Shown here: positions 50,378 to 57,077 of the stretch, piece by piece | Numbering within the stretch: the stretch's first letter is position 1 | How the letters are laid out: every line of letters begins with the position of its first letter | Assembly (NCBI GenBank): GCA_025355345.1 | Contig: JANXZU010000087.1 | Span: 1 to 57,077 of the forward strand | Origin: Syntrophaceae bacterium | GTDB taxonomy: Bacteria; Desulfobacterota; Syntrophia; Syntrophales; Smithellaceae | Direction of reading: 5' to 3' | DNA length: 57,077 nt | Program-made: the position numbers and the translations under genes | The notes under the pieces: generated by a model | What the model was told of the DNA's origin: nothing | Databases searched by the model: none | Seen by the model: only the letters and a program-made list of their open reading frames with translations

Positions 50378-51370
50378 TTAAAGAAGGCGTTCGGCACCTA
50401 TTGTCGTCAAAGTCGTCTTAATCAGGCCGGGCGGTTCGTGAGCAAATAAGATCATGAAGGGTATATGCCCGTTGGGTAAGATCTTATCATTCGAATTATT
50501 GCGCCCTGAAGGCTCTGCTAGTCTCCTTAAAATCTCTTCCTCAGACAGAGTCGTTAGTTCTTCATCCGTCAGTATATTCCCGGCAAAGCTTGCACGCTCG
50601 CTAATAACCACGGCATAAGCATCAACAATCTCGCCTTTAATTACTATGCGGGAGATAGGATAATCAGCCTGATTCACGGCCGTACCTTCCACAATGCGAA
50701 TCTGACCTATAATGTAATTGTTCAACACTCTTTGCCGGATATCTTCTAATTTAACCTGCCCTGTAACAACATCCTTCCGCTCCGGTTCCGTTGCGCCAAA
50801 ATAATAATTTGCTATTTTTTTAAAACGCTCGCCATATTGGGGTAAAATTAAAAAATAGATTATAGAGGGAATAACTAAAATAACTAAAATAGACCAAAGC
50901 GTGATCTTCCATTTTTGCCAGAAACCTTTCGAGCCTGCTGTTTTTCTTTGTTTAAATTCCTTATCCTTACCTTTTAATAGTTCACCTGCCTCTTCTAGAA
51001 CTGGTGCGGCTATATAATAATCATTGTGTATATCTTCTGTACCCGGTTTGCCTGTGTCAAATTCCGTTTCTTTGCTATTATTATCTTTTTCCTCCATGAC
51101 ATTATCCAGAAACTGGATAACATCGGCATCTTTACCGGACGTAAGCATTGCTTCATAAGAAAACTCTTCCTCTCCCTGCGCGATTGCGGCATCCTGCGTA
51201 AGAACAGATTCCTTATTCATGGACGATTCATTCGGCCTTTTTACTATCAATGGATTGTCACGAAAAAAGACATGCTGACAACGGCTGCAACGCATCCAGA
51301 CGCCATCGCCCTGCATCAGTACGTCATCAAAAGTATATTTTGTCCGGCATTGTCGACAACGGATAATCAT
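50378..51370 (-). CDS. MJ0042-type zinc-ribbon protein with DUF3426 domain
   Basis: 330 residues. The N terminus is an MJ0042 zinc ribbon (MIIRCRQCRTKYTFDD and MRCSRCQHVFF, two CxxC pairs). An acidic linker of about 100 residues follows, then one membrane helix near 155-177 (WKITLWSILVILVIPSIIYF). The periplasmic C-terminal part is a DUF3426 domain (RQRVLNNYIIGQIRIVEGTA, then YPISRIVIKGEIVDAY). Such proteins are common in deltaproteobacteria and may be membrane-bound regulators; function unknown. It lies 15 bp after hpt on the same strand. A Family C repeat lies 3 bp after its stop. Confidence 0.9.
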   Translation of the reverse strand: MIIRCRQCRTKYTFDDVLMQGDGVWMRCSRCQHVFFRDNPLIVKRPNESSMNKESVLTQDAAIAQGEEEFSYEAMLTSGKDADVIQFLDNVMEEKDNNSKETEFDTGKPGTEDIHNDYYIAAPVLEEAGELLKGKDKEFKQRKTAGSKGFWQKWKITLWSILVILVIPSIIYFLILPQYGERFKKIANYYFGATEPERKDVVTGQVKLEDIRQRVLNNYIIGQIRIVEGTAVNQADYPISRIVIKGEIVDAYAVVISERASFAGNILTDEELTTLSEEEILRRLAEPSGRNNSNDKILPNGHIPFMILFAHEPPGLIKTTLTTIGAERLL

Positions 51371-51385
51371 TAACTGCCCTTTTCT

Positions 51386-51910
51386 TTACTGCTTTATTAC
51401 ATAAACATCCGGCAAAAATCGATATTTTTCGTCAAAATCCAGCCCATAACCAACCACGAATCCATCATCAATTGTGAAACCCACATAATCAGCATGAAAA
51501 GATACTTTTCTTTTTTTACGCTTATCCAAAAAGGCGCAGACCTTAATTGAACGGGGATTTCTTTCACTAAGCCACCCTGTAAGATATTGCATGGTCAAGC
51601 CCGTATCAATTATATCTTCAACAATCAAAATATCCCGTCCACGAATGGAGGTTTCAATATCTTTAGTCATTACGACTTTGCCGAAACTTTCAGCCCCCGC
51701 GCCGTAACTGGCCACACGCGCAAAATCAACTTTGCAGGGAATGTTCATCATCCGAATCAGATCAGCCATAAAAATGAATGCACCCCTGAGAATGCCAACG
51801 ACAACCAGATCACTTCCCACATAATCTTTGGATATCTGATCTGCTATTTCCTGCACCCTCTTTTGAATGACTGCTCGAGAAAAAATTATTTCCTTGGACA
51901 TTTCGTTCAT
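51386..51910 (-). CDS. hpt: Hypoxanthine phosphoribosyltransferase
   Basis: 174 residues. VVGILRGAFIFMADLIRMM is the pyrophosphate loop. The PRPP motif is ILIVEDIIDTGLTMQYLTGW near residue 100. VGFTIDDGFVVGYGLDFDEK followed by YRFLPDVYVI is the HPRT C-terminal base-binding region. It salvages hypoxanthine or guanine to IMP/GMP. AGGGA lies before the ATG. It runs into the DUF3426 gene with a 15-bp gap, so they are probably co-transcribed. Confidence 0.95.
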   Translation of the reverse strand: MNEMSKEIIFSRAVIQKRVQEIADQISKDYVGSDLVVVGILRGAFIFMADLIRMMNIPCKVDFARVASYGAGAESFGKVVMTKDIETSIRGRDILIVEDIIDTGLTMQYLTGWLSERNPRSIKVCAFLDKRKKRKVSFHADYVGFTIDDGFVVGYGLDFDEKYRFLPDVYVIKQ

Positions 51911-51979
51911 TTAACACATCCCTACAAATTGATAGTTTTTATATAATACTCAATATAAGCTTTATCTGTCAATGAAAAA

Positions 51980-52792
51980 TCAGCGATGGCTCCGATAGAC
52001 ATAAATGAAACTATCAATATTTGACCAGACCAAACTTTCCGCCGCCTCAATTTCGGCTGCATTTTGAAAAGAAGAGGAAAGGCTCAGGAAGATTGGATCA
52101 AGCACAGAAAGCTCTTTGTCGAACTTTGCATAGTCAATATAGCTGATCATGTATTGCGATCCGTCAAAGTAATACTTACCCAACCTGTTGGTTTCAGGCG
52201 AACGAAAGGGCCAGGTAATTTTCCAATTGAAATATTCCATAGCAATATTTTTTAAAGATTCGTTATTGAATAACTCTGGCTTTAGTTCCTCACCAATCCT
52301 GTCGGCAATCAGGCGAAAATAAGTCTTCACCAGATCAATATCTGTCAGACACAAACCGTAAAGATACCAGTCATCAATTATTTTTATCAGAATTTGCGAT
52401 TGATTCTGCGGAATGAAATGATGGCTGGGACAAATATGTCCGGCACAGATTTCCTGCCCGTAAAAAGAGCAGGTACGCAAATCGATACCGGAATTTTGCT
52501 GGGGATGCAACAGGCACCCTACTTTCTTTTCCTGCCCGTCCAAAAAGCCCAGATATTCACAACAATAAATTACTTCGTATCTCTTGGCAAAATCTTCAGT
52601 GGCAAGTGTTTGGCTTGCATAACACTCCACATCAGCCGGATTTTTGACCATCTCCCTAAAGCGCTTTGTGCGCGAACGTAATCTCTGTTCAAGAGAAGAT
52701 CTGGAACTATCCACGTAGTTGTAAAGACCGCAGCAAGCTCCGCAGGATTTACCCGCGTCAGGCTGACAAAGAACAATAAAATTTTCTGACAT
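51980..52792 (-). CDS. Cysteine-rich protein, possible YkgJ-like metal-cluster protein
   Basis: A 270-residue soluble protein. The first 125 residues carry many cysteines: SCGACCGLYNYVDSSRSSLE, YCCEYLGFLD, VGCLLHPQ, RTCSFYGQEICAGHICPSHH. This CxxCC ... GCxxHP ... C arrangement resembles the YkgJ/FliB (CxxCxxCC) family, which binds a metal or an Fe-S cluster. The C-terminal half is helical and lacks cysteines. The role cannot be assigned. The ribosome site is weak (GGAG 13 bases away). It lies 69 bp upstream of hpt on the same strand. A Family C repeat and purU lie upstream of it. Confidence 0.7.
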   Translation of the reverse strand: MSENFIVLCQPDAGKSCGACCGLYNYVDSSRSSLEQRLRSRTKRFREMVKNPADVECYASQTLATEDFAKRYEVIYCCEYLGFLDGQEKKVGCLLHPQQNSGIDLRTCSFYGQEICAGHICPSHHFIPQNQSQILIKIIDDWYLYGLCLTDIDLVKTYFRLIADRIGEELKPELFNNESLKNIAMEYFNWKITWPFRSPETNRLGKYYFDGSQYMISYIDYAKFDKELSVLDPIFLSLSSSFQNAAEIEAAESLVWSNIDSFIYVYRSHR

Positions 52793-52823
52793 TATTAATT
52801 AATCACTCCCAATCACAGTTTAA

Positions 52824-52961
52824 CGGATTTGTAAAATACCCTTAAGGGCACACGAGCCTCAGAGGCAAGGCACGCAAGTCCTGAGAAGTGAGACGTATTT
52901 TTGTATACGCCGCAACGCCGAAGGATGAAGCGTAACGCAGCATATGAGTTTTTACAAAGCC
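52824..52961. repeat. Family C palindromic repeat, copy C4
   Basis: The ends CGGATTTGTAAAA (52824) and TTTTTACAAAGCCG (ending 52961) are inverted. The interior has GGCAAGGCACGCAAG, a GTAT/ATAC dyad, and GCGTAACGCAGCATATGAG as in C1. It stops one base before the purU stop codon. Confidence 0.75.
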
Positions 52962-52962
52962 G

Positions 52963-53820
52963 CTACTCGAAGACAATTGTCTTTGATCCGTAAAACAGTA
53001 TTTTGTTTTCCAGATGCAGACGCAAAGCTCTCGCCAGCACAACTCTTTCCAAATCTTTGCTCTTCGTCTGAATATCGGCAATAGTATCACGATGGCTGAT
53101 TTTGATAACATCCTGCGCGATGATCGGTCCCTCGTCGAGCTGCTGGGTCACATAATGGCCTGTTGCTCCGATAATCTTCACGCCGCGGTCATAGGCTTGC
53201 TGATAAGGATTGCCTCCGGCAAACGCGGGCAAAAATGAATGATGGATATTAATTATTCTACTTCCGTAATTTTCCAGAAATTTACCGCTTAGAACTTGCA
53301 TGTAACGCGCCAGAACAACCAAATCAATCTTCATTTCCTGAAGCAGTTCCAACTCACATACTTCCTGCTGATCCTTGTTTTTCTCTGAGATCGGAAAGTG
53401 GTAATATTTCAACCCGAACTGTTCCACAAGCTCGCGCGCATCAGGATGATTGCTGATTACCACTTCAATTCCAGCGCCTAATTCTCCCATGTGCCGACGC
53501 AGTATAAGATCGTGCAGACAATGCAGATGTTTAGAAACAAAAATTGCCATTCGTGGCACATAATCAGAAAAATGCAAATCCCATTTCATGTCATACTGCC
53601 TGGCTAAAGGCGCAAAGACAACTGGAATTTCCTCTCGACTGAGCGCAAAACCTTTCAGTTCCCATTCGATACGCATAAAAAAGTACTTACCACTTTTGGA
53701 AGTGTGCTGATCGGCATGAACAATATTTCCGTTATTCTGAAAAATAAAATTAGATAACCTGGCAACAAGCCCCCTCTGATCCTGGCATGATAAAAGTAAA
53801 ATCGCGTTCGCTTCGTCCAT
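52963..53820 (-). CDS. purU: Formyltetrahydrofolate deformylase
   Basis: 285 residues from ATG 53820 (AGAGGAAG upstream); an upstream TTG would add 21 unconserved residues. The N-terminal ACT domain begins AILLLSCQDQRGLVARLSNF. The catalytic formyltransferase-like domain holds MAIFVSKHLHCLHDLILRRH, VISNHPDARELVEQFG, LARYMQVLSG and the conserved IINIHHSFLPAFAGGNPYQQ, with GATGHYVTQQLDEGPIIAQD (catalytic His and Asp). It hydrolyses 10-formyl-THF to THF and formate. Formate release could feed AICAR synthesis in purT-containing organisms or adjust folate pools. A Family C repeat lies right after its stop. Confidence 0.95.
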   Translation of the reverse strand: MDEANAILLLSCQDQRGLVARLSNFIFQNNGNIVHADQHTSKSGKYFFMRIEWELKGFALSREEIPVVFAPLARQYDMKWDLHFSDYVPRMAIFVSKHLHCLHDLILRRHMGELGAGIEVVISNHPDARELVEQFGLKYYHFPISEKNKDQQEVCELELLQEMKIDLVVLARYMQVLSGKFLENYGSRIINIHHSFLPAFAGGNPYQQAYDRGVKIIGATGHYVTQQLDEGPIIAQDVIKISHRDTIADIQTKSKDLERVVLARALRLHLENKILFYGSKTIVFE

Positions 53821-53917
53821 AATACTTCCTCTTTCCTTAAATATTTCAACCTTGCCGCCATTTATCACAAGTATGAACTCCAAAGCAAGCTTTGGAAACA
53901 GATTCCGTGAGCACGCT

Positions 53918-54162
53918 GCGGTGTTTTATACCAGTGATTCGGTTCCTATGCCAGCGGGAAGTTTGATGAGTTGAGTGATATTGACCTGGCAATTGTTTCA
54001 GACGATTTTGCAGGGGACCGATTTGAAGACAGAAGCAAAATCCGTAAATTTTCATTACAGGTCAACAGCGATATTTCCCCGATGCCTTTCCGGCCGGAAG
54101 ATTTCAACGCTAGCGATTACCTTGTTAAATAGATATTAGAAACGGGAATAAGGATTTTTTAA
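53918..54162 (+). pseudogene. Remnant of a MNT-type nucleotidyltransferase gene
   Basis: From 53941 the frame reads GSYASGKFDELSDIDLAIVS then DDFAGDRFEDRSKIRKFSLQ, ending FNASDYLVK before TAG (54130-54132). GS..SG..SDIDLAIVS is the nucleotide-binding signature of minimal nucleotidyltransferases, as in MNT antitoxins. After the TAG the frame continues ILETGIRIF to a TAA at 54160-54162, so the TAG looks like a nonsense mutation. The 5' part is missing: HAAVFY is in another frame, separated by about 11 bp and a TGA. No HEPN partner gene follows. It is a decayed gene. Confidence 0.7.
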
Positions 54163-54202
54163 GCTGAGTTCGTAGAGATAACAGGACGCTGTCCCTTAAA
54201 AC

Positions 54203-54249
54203 CAAAAAACACCTTCCGGCGTTCCCGTTTGGTACCGGCAGGAAGGTGT
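54203..54249 (-). terminator. Rho-independent terminator
   Basis: ACACCTTCC (54209-54217) pairs with GGAAGGTGT (54241-54249), with TTTTTTGG following on the minus strand. It is about 450-490 nt after the stop of the SUMF1-fold gene, which implies a long transcribed 3' region. Confidence 0.75.
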
Positions 54250-54366
54250 AACTCAATATTCGCGGCTATAGTGCCGCAGGAAGCTGGCTGGTTCTGCAGA
54301 TGCTTAGGCGCATGCCGCAGGGCTGCTGCTGGAGCAATCATGCTGATTGCTTCCGAAATGTTTAGA

Positions 54367-54583
54367 TTCAATCTGCAACGCTCTGTTGCCCAAATATCCT
54401 TTTCGCTAAGCCAGGAAACGTTTTAGATAAATCTAAGGCTTGCTTCAGGCGATTACAAAACTCGCCTTTGGCTCAAACACTTGTAATCGCTACTCTTCAG
54501 CTTCGCCAAGATTTATCAGCTAAAACGTTTCGAATGGCCGCTCAAATGGATATCATTTGGGCAACACCCCCTGCAAGATTGAA
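54367..54583. repeat. 217-bp imperfect inverted repeat
   Basis: Four nested arm pairs share a centre near 54470-54475: TTCAATCTGCA (54367) with TGCAAGATTGAA (54572); GTTGCCCAAATATCC (54385) with GGATATCATTTGGGCAAC (54548); AAACGTTTTAGATAAATCT (54416) with AGATTTATCAGCTAAAACG (54509); CGATTACAA (54450) with TTGTAATCG (54481). No frame in it looks coding. It is either a long foldback repeat or a structured RNA domain. Confidence 0.75.
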
Positions 54584-54628
54584 CCAGCACTTACCAGCCC
54601 TTCAAAACAAAACCTCACGCAGGTCTTT

Positions 54629-54677
54629 GATTTCCTTAAGCGCTTACGGCTTGACGCCTTCAGCGCTAATGGAAATC
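54629..54677. repeat. Hairpin downstream of the SUMF1-fold gene
   Basis: GATTTCCTTAAGCGCT (54629-54644) faces AGCGCTAATGGAAATC (54662-54677), 14 of 16 pairs, with an inner GGC/GCC stem. It lies about 20 bp after the stop codon at 54697. Confidence 0.6.
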
Positions 54678-54696
54678 GAGGCCTGCTCTGCAGAAC

Positions 54697-55890
54697 TCAG
54701 GGGCGCACCACCCGGAAACCGATACCGTTGTACTCGACATTCGGGTAGTAGTAGCCACGATTAGCAACCGCGGCGCGAGACGCAACGCTGTCCCAACAGC
54801 CGCCGCGTAAGACACGGTTCGTGCCCGAAGCCGCTCCCCTGCCAGCAGCCGTGTTCGAGGCCAGCGCTCCATTAGGGTAGTCATCATTCCAATCCCAAAC
54901 CCACTCCCAAACATTGCCGCTTATGTCATAAAGGCCTAGTTCATTAGGATGTCCCGTTGTACCCGCTGTGCCTACCTGGTGAGTAGTTAAGCCGGCGTTT
55001 CCCGATGTCCAGGCATAGTTTCCAATATTTGCCTGCGTGCCGCCTGCTTCTGTGCTGCCGGCATAGCCTTTTGTATAGCCTGTAGTGTTTGTGCCTGTTC
55101 CGGTATATCCATTGGAACTGTCACTTGTGGCGCCCATTGCCGCCCACATCCATTCCATTTCCGTCGGCAGGCGATAACCATTGGCAGCCCAGTTGGCGGT
55201 TACTGTAGCGCTGGTTATCGGATGGCTGCCATCACTCGGGATTCGGCTGGTTATGGTATATACTGGCGTCAATCCTTCCAGCGTGCTTATGCTTAAGTCA
55301 TTGCAGAATTCTATAGCATCATACCACGTCACCTGCTCTACCGGCAATGTATCACCGCTAAACCAACTGGGGTTGGTAGCAGTTGTTACCGCCACGTACT
55401 GCGCCTGGGTGATCTCGTACTGGCTCATGCGGAATGCTGTTGTTATTGTGCTGATGTTTTCAGTTGTGGCATCGCGCTGGAAGCTTCCGGCGGGAACATA
55501 TTTTAATGTGCCGATGTTGGCTGAGGTATAATCACCGGACACTGTCACCGTCACCACATAATCCTGTGTTGTCGAATCTGCCGCTGTTACTGTGTATGTC
55601 CGAGGCGTGGTAAAGTTATTGGCTACGCCTGTATCAGGGCTGATGCTTGCGCCGGCAGAAATGGTGATTGTCGGGATAAGAGCAGTTACGTCCGGCGCAA
55701 ACGGCACTGTTACCGCAATGGTATGAGTTGATTCAGTAACCGTACCTGTTGCCGCAGGACTGGCAAAGTTAAACGCGGTTATAGCCTTCTCCGATGATAA
55801 CGCAGGCGGTGCGGCATCACCCCCCCCACTACCGCAACCAGTAATAGCCATGAATAATACTACCGCTAATAACATATACATTTTTTTCAT
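54697..55890 (-). CDS. Lipoprotein with SUMF1/FGE-fold domain
   Basis: 397 residues from ATG 55890. The lipobox is AITGC followed by a Gly-rich tether (GSGGGDAAPP). Residues about 25-130 are a Thr/Ser-rich beta-sandwich (FNFASPAATGTVTESTHTIA). Residues about 140-397 are a formylglycine-generating-enzyme-like (SUMF1, C-type lectin related) domain: FRMSQYEITQAQYVAVT, LPVEQVTWYDAIEFCN, YRLPTEMEWMWAAMG, GNVWEWVWDWND, RVLRGGCWDS and, at the end, NGIGFRVVRP. Catalytic Cys pairs of true FGE are not obvious, so a binding role is more likely. The last 30 residues look like a diversity-generating-retroelement variable region, though no reverse transcriptase is in view. Confidence 0.85.
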   Translation of the reverse strand: MKKMYMLLAVVLFMAITGCGSGGGDAAPPALSSEKAITAFNFASPAATGTVTESTHTIAVTVPFAPDVTALIPTITISAGASISPDTGVANNFTTPRTYTVTAADSTTQDYVVTVTVSGDYTSANIGTLKYVPAGSFQRDATTENISTITTAFRMSQYEITQAQYVAVTTATNPSWFSGDTLPVEQVTWYDAIEFCNDLSISTLEGLTPVYTITSRIPSDGSHPITSATVTANWAANGYRLPTEMEWMWAAMGATSDSSNGYTGTGTNTTGYTKGYAGSTEAGGTQANIGNYAWTSGNAGLTTHQVGTAGTTGHPNELGLYDISGNVWEWVWDWNDDYPNGALASNTAAGRGAASGTNRVLRGGCWDSVASRAAVANRGYYYPNVEYNGIGFRVVRP

Positions 55891-56553
55891 TCTTTCACTC
55901 TCTTTTTTTAAAATAACAAAACCCATGTATCCTTAGCGGATTCATGGGTTTTATGGTTGATATTAATATTAAAAGAGGAGCGGAATAATGATCTCGCTCC
56001 TCCGGGTAAAAAAAGTTTGGAAACAGAGATTGCCACAACGCCTGAGAGGCGTTTCGCAATGACCAATAAGGTTAAATCTGTCTGTCTGTCTGTGCATGCT
56101 GTATGCCATTATTTCGTTTTTATTTTATGCGTGCTCAAAATGATTACCAAAATACCTCAATCGTGTTTTCTTAAATAACATTTCATGATTTACGTCAAGA
56201 AAATTTTATCGAATCAGTTTGTTTTTGTTCTGTGTTTTTCGTTAAGAGAATAAACAAAGGCAAGAATCAAGGATCAGCGCAAGGTTGGGTCTCATTACTA
56301 TTATAGTCCCACTTAGCTCCGCACGTGGGATAATTTCCAAACCCGATATATCAGGTTTGGATAATTCAATTTACAAGTTTCAGTTCACTACGTTTCTGAA
56401 ACTTGAGTTTCATTACAACTTACAGATATTACTGCACTGCACTTGTGGAGCTACCAGAAAAAAGCCGCAGGCAATGTCAAAGATACGACATCCCGTGTCG
56501 GGATAATATCTGAGTTTCATTAGAATTGGAGTTTCACAATAGAAGGATTAGCG
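55891..56553. other. Intergenic region with leader hairpin and repeats
   Basis: 663 bp. A hairpin (AAACCCATG-T-ATCC with GGAT-T-CATGGGTTT, 55919-55951) lies in the minus-strand leader of the lipoprotein gene. Next come a short fragment ATTGCCACAACGCC...GCAATGAC, a (CTGT) microsatellite near 56080, and repeat B5 from 56287. No gene is supported. Confidence 0.55.
56287..56534. repeat. Family B repeat, copy B5 (multi-unit)
   Basis: Hairpin CCCACTTAGC/GCACGTGGGA is followed by ATAATT, a CCAAACCC/GGTTTGG stem, ATAATTCAATTTA, and a perfect stem CAAGTTTCAG (56374-56383) with CTGAAACTTG (56396-56405), then GAGTTTCATTA. A long unit follows with stem CAGATATTA (56423-56431) and TAATATCTG (56504-56512) around GCCGCAGGC and GACATCCCGTGTC. 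The element ends just before the next gene. Confidence 0.75.
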
Positions 56554-57018
56554 TTGCAGGTCAAGCGCAAAAATGATAAGGACAACTCCCTTGAAAATAC
56601 TATACAGGATAAATCACAAATGAAAATATTAGAAGAAATAAAGCTTAGCAACGGATTGACGTTAAAAATTTTCGACTTATCACGCGCTATAGCAGCAAAA
56701 ACAGTGAAAGTAGAATTATCCATGCAAATCAAAATCAATCTGGATAGGTCTTATTTTGCCGACGCTTGCGACTACGATCAGCTAAAAAATATCTTTGGTG
56801 AAGAACTCACTTACAATCACAAAGCGGAAAGAATTATTGTGCCTAAGGAAAATGAAGATGCCGTGCGCGAAGAGTTGATTAATACTTTCAAAAATAATTT
56901 ACTGGCTTACCTTTCCGCGGCTAATTTTTCACAAAAACTGACGCTGTCAATGCTTAAGGACATTAAAAAGAATCCTTACAAATATAATCCTCACATCTAC
57001 GCGGACACGGAAAAGTAA
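56554..57018 (+). CDS. Conserved protein of unknown function
   Basis: 154 residues from a TTG at 56554 (AAGGAT 7-8 bases upstream), or 132 from an ATG at 56620 with a weaker site; the conserved-looking part begins MKILEEIKLSNGLTLKIFDL in either case. The sequence alternates strands and helices (VKVELSMQIKINLDRSYFAD, YNHKAERIIVPKENEDAVRE) and ends with a basic helix and PHIYADTEK. No cysteine pair, signal peptide or membrane helix. I do not recognise a family. A second gene starts 6 bp after its stop. Confidence 0.65.
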   Translation: MQVKRKNDKDNSLENTIQDKSQMKILEEIKLSNGLTLKIFDLSRAIAAKTVKVELSMQIKINLDRSYFADACDYDQLKNIFGEELTYNHKAERIIVPKENEDAVREELINTFKNNLLAYLSAANFSQKLTLSMLKDIKKNPYKYNPHIYADTEK

Positions 57019-57023
57019 ATATT

Positions 57024-57077
57024 ATGAGTAATAATGATTTCAATGATGAACTATTGCTAAGTGCCGAAAAACCAAGC
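57024..57077 (+). CDS. Start of a further gene, cut by the window
   Basis: From ATG 57024, five bases after the preceding stop codon, 18 codons are open to the edge (MSNNDFNDELLLSAEKPS). The ribosome site is weak, so translation may be coupled to the gene before. The product cannot be identified from this fragment. Confidence 0.5.
   Translation, partial: MSNNDFNDELLLSAEKPS

Larger units (their letters stand above)
53821..54696. other. Intergenic region: gene remnant, terminator and structured RNA-like sequence
   Basis: 876 bp without an intact gene. In order it holds a Family D hairpin (53868-53912), a nucleotidyltransferase remnant (53918-54162), a minus-strand terminator (54203-54249), a 217-bp dyad (54367-54583) and a further hairpin (54629-54677). 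Confidence 0.6.

Noticed and set aside
53821..53883. Longer purU start (21 extra residues)
   Set aside because: The ATG at 53820 has a good AGAGGAAG site and starts the ACT domain at the usual place.
54159..54764. Several open frames of 60-100 codons on both strands in the structured region
   Set aside because: They mirror the inverted repeat arms, lack ribosome sites and have no family signature; open frames here are a by-product of the dyads.
56070..56100. (CTGT)n microsatellite as a phase-variation tract
   Set aside because: Only about four units, not in a coding frame or a promoter spacer.
1..57077. CRISPR arrays, tRNA, rRNA, transposase or prophage genes
   Set aside because: No regularly spaced direct repeats, no cloverleaf-like sequences and no matching protein motifs were seen.
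53884..57077. Complete DGR cassette
   Set aside because: Only a possible target gene is present; no reverse transcriptase (YxDD) or template repeat was found in this window.

Overview
The window looks like chromosome from an anaerobic deltaproteobacterium (Desulfobacterota), most likely a Syntrophales/Syntrophaceae relative. This is inferred from gene content and style: CarD, a GNA1162/LPP20 lipoprotein pair, a biotin-dependent acyl-CoA carboxyltransferase, DUF1015, MJ0042/DUF3426, a DsrE2-TusE-SQR-type sulfur cluster, NRDE and HDAC-type deacylases, and families of palindromic intergenic repeats. No rRNA, tRNA, CRISPR array, intact transposase or prophage was seen. valS is cut by the left edge and a new gene by the right edge.

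Layout. 0-6.7 kb (mostly minus): valS start, two envelope lipoproteins, a SLOG-like protein (plus), rmlD and truA. 7-10.4 kb (plus): acyl-CoA carboxyltransferase, SMP-30-like protein, tag. 10.5-18.2 kb (minus): M14 peptidase, gltX, ispDF, PIN/TRAM protein, carD, an NlpD-like protein with a degraded active site, pcm and an unknown helical protein. 18.3-23.2 kb: macrodomain protein, small membrane protein, DciA-like protein, trmN6-like methyltransferase, DUF1015 and a YqiA-like hydrolase. 23.4-29.2 kb: a tight four-gene operon (GntR regulator, GlpD, alkyl-DHAP-synthase-like flavoprotein, FGGY kinase) with an operator overlapping its promoter. 30.5-33.7 kb: tsaC-purE facing a purO plus stand-alone AICAR transformylase pair of clostridial type. 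34-41.7 kb (plus): GGDEF protein, cyclophilin, DUF2804, sirtuin, NRDE, HDAC-like deacylase, 5'-nucleotidase-like protein. 42-46.6 kb (minus): sulfur-relay cluster with FadL-type porin and ArsR regulator. 47-53.8 kb (minus): CheX-like/PAS-GGDEF pair, radical SAM protein, DUF3426, hpt, Cys-rich protein, purU. 53.9-57 kb: nucleotidyltransferase remnant, a heavily structured non-coding stretch, a SUMF1-fold lipoprotein, repeats and an unknown gene.

Most interesting points. (1) Between dsrE2 and a DUF2892 gene lies a very small gene whose frame runs through one in-frame TGA; a 7-bp stem with a GGUUGA loop follows the TGA at the spacing expected of a bacterial SECIS. This is a candidate small membrane selenoprotein in a sulfur-trafficking operon. 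(2) Intergenic elements with conserved flanks and stems that change sequence but keep pairing occur at least five times, once inside another repeat. (3) About 490 nt of structured sequence separates the SUMF1-fold gene from its terminator. (4) The sulfur cluster regulator has a 22-bp-arm palindrome overlapping its promoter. (5) A palindromic repeat fills almost all the space between a terminator and the ispDF start codon.

Limits: everything here was read by eye. Family names rest on motif recognition, not on database searches.
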